Below are positions 26,236 through 32,284 of a stretch of 32,284 bases of DNA, piece by piece. The position numbers were made by a program, and so were the translations under genes. Under the pieces are notes generated by a model that saw only the letters and a list, made by a program, of their open reading frames with translations, made no database searches and had not been told where the DNA came from. Positions within the stretch are counted from its first letter, which is position 1. Every line of letters starts with the position of its first letter. Origin of the DNA: Candidatus Shapirobacteria bacterium. GTDB taxonomy: Bacteria; Patescibacteriota; Microgenomatia; UBA12405. The stretch spans positions 1 to 32,284 of the forward strand of contig QKGR01000002.1 in assembly GCA_003250375.1 (NCBI GenBank). Reading direction: 5' to 3'.

Positions 26236-27397
26236 TTTGTTTGTTTTGAAGAGCTTTTAGTTTTGCTTTCAGCTCGATCATTTTAATTTCTCGGCCAATG
26301 AGAAGCTTGTTTAATTTTTCAAGATCTTTTATTTTTTGATTGTTCTTTTTTGTAGTTTCGATGTCTTGGCTAATATCTCTAAAAATGGCGGACATACCAA
26401 TGACAACAGAGTTTTGGTCGAAAATAGGAGAGAGGCTAATGGAGACATCGAGAGGATGGCCGTCCTGGTGATACCTGGTTGTTTTGGGAATGAAAATTGA
26501 TTTGCCTCCTCTTACGGCAATAAGGTTTTTGTTTTGTTCTTGGACAGTCTTGGTGTTGGCGATAATGGAAACATTTTTGCCAATGATGTCTTTTGATTTG
26601 TAGCCGAATAACTTTTCGGCTCCAAGGTTCCAGTCGAGGATAGTACCATCCAAATCGAGGCTATAAATGGCATCAGATGAATATTGTAAAATTGAAGCCA
26701 TACGGAAGCGGGTGGTGTCCTGGGAATTTTTGTCGATTAACCAAGAGAGAAGAATTTGAACAAGGAAAATGAGAATGATGAGAATGGCGATTCTCGGAAC
26801 AATATAGGTAACAATTGAAGTAATAAATTCTTTTGATTGATAATCAACACCAACGAAAGCGAGGATTTGGTTGTTGGCGTCGCGGATGGGAAGCATGACG
26901 GAAACAAAGGTGCCCCATTTGTCGGTGTAGGGCTGGGACAATATTATGTCTTTTCCTGAAAGATAGGAATTTATTAGTTGTGGGGTGGTTTCCTGATAGA
27001 GTTCACCAGGGAGAGCTAAGTCGTCGGGGTTGGTGGGGAGGTTGTTGATGCGTCGAGGTTGAGAGTCGAGATAAAAATACATTTTGTCTTCAGAGCGATT
27101 TTTGTCGTAGCTCATTAGATAGATGTAGCGCGATTTGGGATTGCTGTCGTTGAGATTGGTGAATTGTTGCTTGAGACGGAGATAGTCGGGATTAGAGATG
27201 TCGGCCATTGTGCCGGTAAGATTGGCAATTCGTTCTGGGTTGATAGAGGCTTGAACGATATGAGCAAAAGTGTCGACTTCAGAGATTTGCTGATTTTGGT
27301 TGTTGGTGTAGCCAAGGTAAATTGCAATAAGCCCTAGAAGACAGCTAAGAAGTAGAACGAAGCGACGAACGACAGTGTTATTTTTGTAACTATTCAT
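26219..27397 (-). CDS. Membrane PAS sensor protein lacking a kinase domain
   Basis: Two TMs flanking extracytoplasmic domain; PAS (LQYSSDAIYSLDLDGTILDWNLGAEKLFGYKSKDIIGKN); coiled-coil end LEKLNKLLIGREIKMIELKAKLKALQ; overlaps the kinase start. Confidence 0.85.
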   Translation of the reverse strand: MNSYKNNTVVRRFVLLLSCLLGLIAIYLGYTNNQNQQISEVDTFAHIVQASINPERIANLTGTMADISNPDYLRLKQQFTNLNDSNPKSRYIYLMSYDKNRSEDKMYFYLDSQPRRINNLPTNPDDLALPGELYQETTPQLINSYLSGKDIILSQPYTDKWGTFVSVMLPIRDANNQILAFVGVDYQSKEFITSIVTYIVPRIAILIILIFLVQILLSWLIDKNSQDTTRFRMASILQYSSDAIYSLDLDGTILDWNLGAEKLFGYKSKDIIGKNVSIIANTKTVQEQNKNLIAVRGGKSIFIPKTTRYHQDGHPLDVSISLSPIFDQNSVVIGMSAIFRDISQDIETTKKNNQKIKDLEKLNKLLIGREIKMIELKAKLKALQNKQNDTKN

Positions 27398-27471
27398 GAA
27401 ATCCCTACTATTAGTATATAGATGGAAAGACTTTTGGCAATTATGATGAGATTTTGAGTCGAGTTGAATAG

Positions 27472-27855
27472 TTACTTTTTGCTTTTTTTGGATTTTGAGA
27501 TTTCGTTTTGCTTGGCTTGGGTGAGAAGCATTTTGACAATTATGTCCTTGGGGATGGCTTGGTCGAATTTGATTTGGATGGTTTTTTTGCCGGTGGTGTA
27601 TCCGAGTCGGGAAAGTTCTTGCTGATCCTCGGGGTTTAGTGGGAAAACAAGGCCAAAACTAATATGATTTTTGAAAACTGAAAAACCGGCAAGTAGACCT
27701 TGGTATTTATAGAAGGGTACTCCCCAACTAATTGATTCCTCAGCTTGGGGAATAGTTGATTTAATGAGAGTCCGAAGATTTTGCATAACTAACTGAGCGG
27801 CAGGGTCGGAAGTTTTTATGTAGGCATCAACATCTTGAGCGGAATAATTTCTCAT
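27472..27855 (-). CDS. DUF1801 (YdhG-like) protein
   Basis: VDAYIKTSDPAAQLVMQNLRTLIKSTIPQAEESISWGVPFYKYQG...GLVFPLN...GKKTIQIKFDQAIP. Confidence 0.88.
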   Translation of the reverse strand: MRNYSAQDVDAYIKTSDPAAQLVMQNLRTLIKSTIPQAEESISWGVPFYKYQGLLAGFSVFKNHISFGLVFPLNPEDQQELSRLGYTTGKKTIQIKFDQAIPKDIIVKMLLTQAKQNEISKSKKSKK

Positions 27856-27927
27856 TTACTTTGGGGAATCAATAACTTATGTTATTAGTTAATTTTATCA
27901 AAACAAGAATTGTGCTGGAAATTATGG

Positions 27928-28431
27928 CTACTTGACTAAGTATTGAATTAAAGTGTATTTGATTGAGGTTTGAATGAAGGGTTTGCGGTCGCGGATGATA
28001 ATGCCAACATGCTGAGAAATACTATCTTGATTGTTCTCTAGATATTGACGGACATAGTCGCCGAGATTCTTATTATCTTTAAGAATTTCTTGATGGAATT
28101 TTGGAAGCAACAACTTGTGCGATCGAGACGAGACAATATTACCATTATTGTCGACTAAACTAGTCCAGCAAAACATGTGGTAATCCCCTTTTGAATTGGG
28201 ATGATAACCGACTTCAATTCCAAGTGAAAAATCTGCAGTTGAAGACTGATTGAGAGCATTTTTAGCTCTATTGATGGATCCTTTTTTAGTTTCTTTACTA
28301 GTTATGGGTTGAGAGGAAACAAGACTTGGGACATCAAAAGCCTGAAGCGAATATTCTAGATCTAACTCACGTAATATTTCTTCAAGAAATTCGATTTTTT
28401 GTGGTGACTTAGTACCAACGGCAATAATCAT
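27928..28431 (-). CDS. DUF84 / inosine-xanthosine triphosphatase-like NTPase
   Basis: IIAVGTKSPQKIEFLEEIL, SSQPITSKETKKGSINRAKNAL, FSLGIEVGYHPN, LGDYVRQYL. Confidence 0.82.
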   Translation of the reverse strand: MIIAVGTKSPQKIEFLEEILRELDLEYSLQAFDVPSLVSSQPITSKETKKGSINRAKNALNQSSTADFSLGIEVGYHPNSKGDYHMFCWTSLVDNNGNIVSSRSHKLLLPKFHQEILKDNKNLGDYVRQYLENNQDSISQHVGIIIRDRKPFIQTSIKYTLIQYLVK

Positions 28432-28489
28432 AATGTTTGTATTATAGATTGTTTATTTAAAAATTATCAATATTATCTAAGTTTCAAAC

Positions 28490-28519
28490 AAAACGACCCG
28501 CAGTGAAGCGGGTCGTTTT
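28490..28519 (-). terminator. Intrinsic terminator AAAACGACCCGC-N6-GCGGGTCGTTTT (structurally bidirectional)
   Basis: 12-bp perfect inverted repeat, 28490-28501/28508-28519, between the 28538 gene stop and the next gene. Confidence 0.92.
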
Positions 28520-28537
28520 AAAAAAATCTGAGTAAGT

Positions 28538-29179
28538 TTATTCAGTCATCTCAGGTTCTGATGCCCAATTGCCAAGACCTGAATGGAAAAGGCTTTTGTA
28601 GGCGACACCATGAGAACCGCCACAAGTGTCGTTGGAGACTTCTTGGACAGTAGCAAATTCATTCCAAATAACAGGACCAATTTCAACACCATCAGCGGTG
28701 TACCAAACACCAGAGTCAAGAACGGCATCTGATGGAGCGGCGACTATTTTAACAAAGTAGTTCCATTTGCATGTTTCGCCATCTTCGCCTTCGTACTCAC
28801 CGGATTGGTGGTTGGTAAGCCAAGCACCTGAACCGATATAAGAGGTGTAACCGTAATGTCGATCCAATAAACCATCGCCATTACAATCATTATTGGACAA
28901 CCAAGCATCGTTCCATTTCATAGAAAGATTGTCTTCTTTGTATGGTTGGCACCAGGCAGCATCTCTGTAGGCATCACAATATTTACCATTGAACAACTCG
29001 GCTTGGTAATTGTATCCCCAAGTATCAAAACCGGTTGTGATTACTTCAGCAGAAGAATTTAGTAATTCTCCACTTTGAATTGAAGTGCAAGCGTCTTGAG
29101 TGGGTTTGGCAGCAAGTGCGGGCTTTGTTGCCAGGACGAGAACTGCGAGAGCAATTATTAAGGAAAACAGCTTTTTCAT
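28538..29179 (-). CDS. Secreted 213-aa protein, uncharacterised family
   Basis: Signal peptide MKKLFSLIIALAVLVLATKPALA; conserved-looking NYQAELFNGKYCDAYRDAAWCQPYKEDNLSMKWNDAWLSNNDCNGDGLLDRHYG; strong SD GGAGG. Confidence 0.85.
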   Translation of the reverse strand: MKKLFSLIIALAVLVLATKPALAAKPTQDACTSIQSGELLNSSAEVITTGFDTWGYNYQAELFNGKYCDAYRDAAWCQPYKEDNLSMKWNDAWLSNNDCNGDGLLDRHYGYTSYIGSGAWLTNHQSGEYEGEDGETCKWNYFVKIVAAPSDAVLDSGVWYTADGVEIGPVIWNEFATVQEVSNDTCGGSHGVAYKSLFHSGLGNWASEPEMTE

Positions 29180-29248
29180 AGTCGATCCTCCAAAAAAAAA
29201 GATAAGTGTGTCAAACTTATTTATAGATTTATTGGAAAATTAAGTCAA
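29180..29248 (-). promoter_or_regulatory. Promoter TTGACT-N17-TATAAA plus Shine-Dalgarno GGAGG for the secreted 213-aa protein
   Basis: -35 at 29248..29243, 17-nt spacer, -10 at 29225..29220, leader ending TTTTTTTTTGGAGGATCGACTATG. Confidence 0.75.
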
Positions 29249-29278
29249 GCTGCCTGAGAGATTAATTACAAGCTATTG

Positions 29279-30253
29279 TTAGGTGAATAAATTAAAGACG
29301 TAGCCGATGAGAACGATGCCTAGGGTGGTGATGCCAAAGAAGGCGGCGAGGAGTTGCCATTTCATGGCTTGTTTGAGAATTAAAGCTTCGGGAATCGATA
29401 AAGTTACCGTAGCTGTCATAAATGCCAGAGCAGTACCAAGAGGAATTCCCTTCCCCACCAAGGCCTCGATGATAGGAATAACAGTGACTGAATTGGCATA
29501 AAGAGGAACTCCAAGAATGGCAGCCAACGGGACTGAATACCAAGTTTTTTGGGACAGATATTGCTCAATTAGAGAATTGGGGATAAAACCATGGATGAGA
29601 GCACCTAGGGCGACGCCAAGTAGAACGTACGGGAAGATACTAAGACTAATTTTCATAGCTTCGGACCACCAAAGAGGAATTAATTTTTTCAAACTTATTT
29701 TTTGTTGATTATTTTTGAATTCGAGTTTGGACTTGAATTTTAAGAATTGAGGATTAACATATTTTTGAAAATTTAATTTTTGAATTAAAAGACCACCGAT
29801 GACAGCAATAATAATTCCGGCTAAATTATAGATAATAGTAGTTTTTAGACCAAAGAGTGCGGGAAATAAAATTAGAGAAGATTCGTTGACCAAAGGTGAG
29901 GCAATAAGAAACGAAAAGGTAACACCGAGAGGAATGCCAGCACTAAGAAAGCCGATAAATAAGGGAATAGAAGAACAAGAGCAGAAGGGAGTGATGACTC
30001 CAAGAATGGCGGCGAGTAAATAATCCAGGCCGTACCAAGCTCGTTTGGCTAATAAATCCCTAACTTTGTTGGTAGGAAAATAGTAGCGAGTAATAGCCAT
30101 GAGGTAGTTGATAAGTACAAGAAGGATGCCGATTTTGATGGTGTCGTAGATGAAGAAGTTGAGTGCAGAGGCAAAATATGAAGTGGTAGGAATTTGGAAC
30201 CAGGTATAGGTAATAGTGTTGGATAGTAGCTGGATGGGGTAAAAGATGTCCAT
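29279..30253 (-). CDS. Permease of the DUF318/ArsP-like family
   Basis: TPFCSCSSIPLFIGFLSAGIPLGVTFSFLIASPLVNE; polytopic; YANSVTVIPIIEALVGKGIPLGTALAFMTATVTLSIPEALIL. Confidence 0.9.
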   Translation of the reverse strand: MDIFYPIQLLSNTITYTWFQIPTTSYFASALNFFIYDTIKIGILLVLINYLMAITRYYFPTNKVRDLLAKRAWYGLDYLLAAILGVITPFCSCSSIPLFIGFLSAGIPLGVTFSFLIASPLVNESSLILFPALFGLKTTIIYNLAGIIIAVIGGLLIQKLNFQKYVNPQFLKFKSKLEFKNNQQKISLKKLIPLWWSEAMKISLSIFPYVLLGVALGALIHGFIPNSLIEQYLSQKTWYSVPLAAILGVPLYANSVTVIPIIEALVGKGIPLGTALAFMTATVTLSIPEALILKQAMKWQLLAAFFGITTLGIVLIGYVFNLFT

Positions 30254-30256
30254 AAA

Positions 30257-30496
30257 TTAAGGTTGATGTTCTTGAATAGTTTGTTTGATTTTCTCCAAAG
30301 AATGAGAGCCTGTGAGAGCTAATTTACCATCGATAGTCATGATGGGCGATTCCATAACTCCGAGTTCGATGATTTTGGAAATGTCGGTGGAATACTCAAC
30401 TTTGGCGTCGATAGCTAAATCTTTGACGGCAGTTTTGGTAAGTTCGTAAAAACTTTTACAGGTGGGACAGCCTGAGCCGATGATTTGGATTTTCAT
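30257..30496 (-). CDS. Small redox-active disulfide (thioredoxin-like) protein
   Basis: KIQIIGSGCPTCKSFYELTKTAVKDLAI...GVMESPIMTIDGKLALTG. Confidence 0.92.
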   Translation of the reverse strand: MKIQIIGSGCPTCKSFYELTKTAVKDLAIDAKVEYSTDISKIIELGVMESPIMTIDGKLALTGSHSLEKIKQTIQEHQP

Positions 30497-30504
30497 AAGT
30501 TAGA

Positions 30505-30981
30505 TTAACTCTTTTTCGAGCTTGAGTCGAATGTTTGAATCCAACCCGACCAAAGTTCATTGTCCATAAAAGTTTCTATAAATTGATTATTGGTATACTC
30601 CCCTTTTGTCTTGAGCCAAAAAGTGCGAGCTTTGGGGTTTTCTTTGATCTGCCTACCCTCCCAAGGTCCCGGAAACTTATCCCAAACAAGAAAGGCGGCT
30701 TGTTTGCCAATTCCCAAACTTCTAAACTCAGGTTTTATATAAAACTCAGAGAGATTTTTGCCACTAGTATTGATAAGAGTATGCTCATTAACTAAACAAA
30801 ATCCAGCAATTGAATCGTCAGCTTTGATAAAGAACGGATGTCGATTGGGTTTCTGCCAATAAGTGTCTAACCAAGGAAAGTCTCCGTCGCCACCATGATG
30901 AATTTCAATTAAATAATTTTTGAGCAAATCTCTTAAGACTTCTTTTTGGGAAATATCGATAAGTTCGATAGATACTTTCAT
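30505..30981 (-). CDS. GNAT-family acetyltransferase
   Basis: AGFCLVNEH...LSEFYIKPEFRSLGIGKQAAFLVWDKFPGPWEGRQIKENPKARTFWLK. Confidence 0.85.
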   Translation of the reverse strand: MKVSIELIDISQKEVLRDLLKNYLIEIHHGGDGDFPWLDTYWQKPNRHPFFIKADDSIAGFCLVNEHTLINTSGKNLSEFYIKPEFRSLGIGKQAAFLVWDKFPGPWEGRQIKENPKARTFWLKTKGEYTNNQFIETFMDNELWSGWIQTFDSSSKKS

Positions 30982-31048
30982 AAGTAAGATTATACGAGGA
31001 ATGTTCGAATTATTTAAATTAGAGTATTATTTAATTAGGAGGAAATAT

Positions 31049-31246
31049 ATGATGCAACAAAATGAAAGCGAACTTGATAAAAAGAGTAGATTGGTAGTGG
31101 GAGTTGTTTTCCTACTGTTGGCAATATTTGTCCTGGGAGGGAGCTGGCAAATCGTAGCAATTGTAGTCGGAGCGATAGCGCTTTTTACCGGACTAACAGG
31201 CTTTTGTTTGCTATATAAGCTATTTGGAATTAATACTAAGAAATAG
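31049..31246 (+). CDS. DUF2892/YgaP-type small membrane protein
   Basis: AGGAGG SD 31037-31042 six nt before ATG; SRLVVGVVFLLLAIFVLGGSWQIVAIVVGAIALFTGLTGFCLLYKLFGI. Confidence 0.85.
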   Translation: MMQQNESELDKKSRLVVGVVFLLLAIFVLGGSWQIVAIVVGAIALFTGLTGFCLLYKLFGINTKK

Positions 31247-31251
31247 TTTTT

Positions 31252-31557
31252 CTACAATAATCCGGAAAAGAGGAGAACTAAAACGACAGAGGTGAAAGCG
31301 GCGAAGATGCCTAGGGTTTTGACAAAAAGATTGACGGCGTCTTTTTTCTTGCCGTCGATGAAAAGCATAAGAGGCTGATAAAAGAAAAGATAAGCCATGA
31401 CAGCGACTGAGAGAGTGAGAACGAATAAAACTGTGATTGGGGCAAAAAAAGTGTCTGGTTTATTTTGAAGCGGCGCAGTAACGAAGGTCATGACAGAGAC
31501 GACAATAAAGATGTAGGCTGAGGCGCTAAGAGCATTGATGAATGGATTCTTGGTCAT
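31252..31557 (-). CDS. Small membrane protein, unknown function
   Basis: Hydrophobic 101-aa ORF; TATAAT 6 nt before ATG. Confidence 0.65.
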   Translation of the reverse strand: MTKNPFINALSASAYIFIVVSVMTFVTAPLQNKPDTFFAPITVLFVLTLSVAVMAYLFFYQPLMLFIDGKKKDAVNLFVKTLGIFAAFTSVVLVLLFSGLL

Positions 31558-31678
31558 AGTTAATTATATCAATATGACTGTTTGTCTGTTTACCAGCACC
31601 ACCAGAGGAGACAATGTTTTTGAGGTTGAGTGGGCTGCTGAGTAATTATTATTTTGAGAAAGCTGTTATTATGAATAA

Positions 31679-31954
31679 ATGGATCAATATACAAACTTTG
31701 TTATTTCCTTCGTTTCAGGTGTTGTTTGTTTGGCCTCTATATGGATAGGTATTAAATCGATAATAACGAAAAGGTTTGGGGTTTTAACGTATCGATATAA
31801 TGATATAAAACTAGGTGAATTTAAGAAAGGAAGTCACTATAAATCGATTGAGCGCAAAGGGGCAGTGGCTGTTTTTATTGGAATAATAATGTTGATTGTG
31901 GGATTGTTGGCTGGTTTTATGACTTTAAGTTTTCTGATGCTTAGTGGTGTTTAG
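31679..31954 (+). CDS. Small membrane protein (2 TM), unknown function
   Basis: 91-aa ORF; TATTAT 7 nt before ATG. Confidence 0.6.
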   Translation: MDQYTNFVISFVSGVVCLASIWIGIKSIITKRFGVLTYRYNDIKLGEFKKGSHYKSIERKGAVAVFIGIIMLIVGLLAGFMTLSFLMLSGV

Positions 31955-32193
31955 ATTGGGTAGTTTGAGTATGGATTAGGAGGTATTATCCTTAGTATTT
32001 CCAGAATACTATGTCCAAAAAAATATTCTAAGACTGTTGAGGAAATGTAGACAGACAGAATTATGAGAAGAATTAAGACAATAAGTCTAATTTGTTTATT
32101 CTTAAATTTCGAGGAAATAAATTTGCTTAATAATATTAGGACTACGAGAATAACAAGCGGAATTAAGTAATAGATAAAAGTTTCTTTATCCAT
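31951..32193 (-). CDS. Small membrane protein, unknown function
   Basis: 80-aa hydrophobic ORF whose stop interlocks with the convergent 31679-31954 stop. Confidence 0.5.
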   Translation of the reverse strand: MDKETFIYYLIPLVILVVLILLSKFISSKFKNKQIRLIVLILLIILSVYISSTVLEYFFGHSILEILRIIPPNPYSNYPI

Positions 32194-32284
32194 AATAAGT
32201 AATTAAACTAATAACAGCTACTTACGGGTCATAACGTAAGCAATAACTACAATGTTGAATAGGAGGTATAAAAGATACCAGCCG

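Noticed and set aside
29192-29220. Hairpin ATAAGT-N7-ACTTAT followed by T9 upstream of the secreted 213-aa protein as a possible attenuator
   Set aside because: The 5' arm overlaps the predicted -10 and transcription start, so the hairpin would not be fully transcribed; stem is only 6 AT-rich bp.
1-32284. CRISPR arrays, tRNAs, rRNAs, insertion sequences, prophage
   Set aside because: No spaced direct repeats, no tRNA-like T-arm/acceptor pairs noticed, no transposase or phage-structural motifs in any frame examined by eye; tRNAscan-SE/Infernal would be decisive.

Overview
The window is AT-rich, gene-dense bacterial DNA. By gene content and style it looks like a Candidate Phyla Radiation (Patescibacteria/Microgenomates-like) genome, but that is inference because there is no rRNA or other marker here. 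I support about 38 protein-coding genes and saw no convincing tRNA, rRNA, CRISPR array, transposase or phage module. Housekeeping and regulatory genes: Crp/Fnr regulator, RsuA/RluB-type pseudouridine synthase, RecB-like PD-(D/E)XK nuclease next to a DEDD exonuclease, queA, greA, SRAP/YedK, an RRM RNA-binding protein, a CarD-like protein, DUF84 NTPase, DUF1801 and GNAT. Envelope and surface genes: a 'stalked' sortase with a Pro/Thr/Ser-rich spacer, a 1327-aa membrane-anchored beta-propeller/FN3 protein, a CAP-domain protein, a secreted Cys-containing 213-aa protein, GT39, MFS, L-lactate permease, an ArsP/DUF318-like permease with a redox-disulfide thioredoxin-like protein, and a PAS sensor plus histidine kinase pair. 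The most interesting system-level signals are: (1) TATAAT-like hexamers repeatedly 6-8 nt upstream of start codons, suggesting widespread leaderless transcription; (2) two membrane/secreted genes (L-lactate permease, CAP protein) whose conserved or signal-peptide N-termini have no ATG/GTG/TTG and seem to need an AUC-type start; (3) an intrinsic terminator whose U-tract abuts the ATG of a secreted protein; (4) convergent gene pairs with interlocked stop codons (TTAA/TTAG); (5) G-over-C skew on the + strand regardless of gene direction, with most genes on the - strand.
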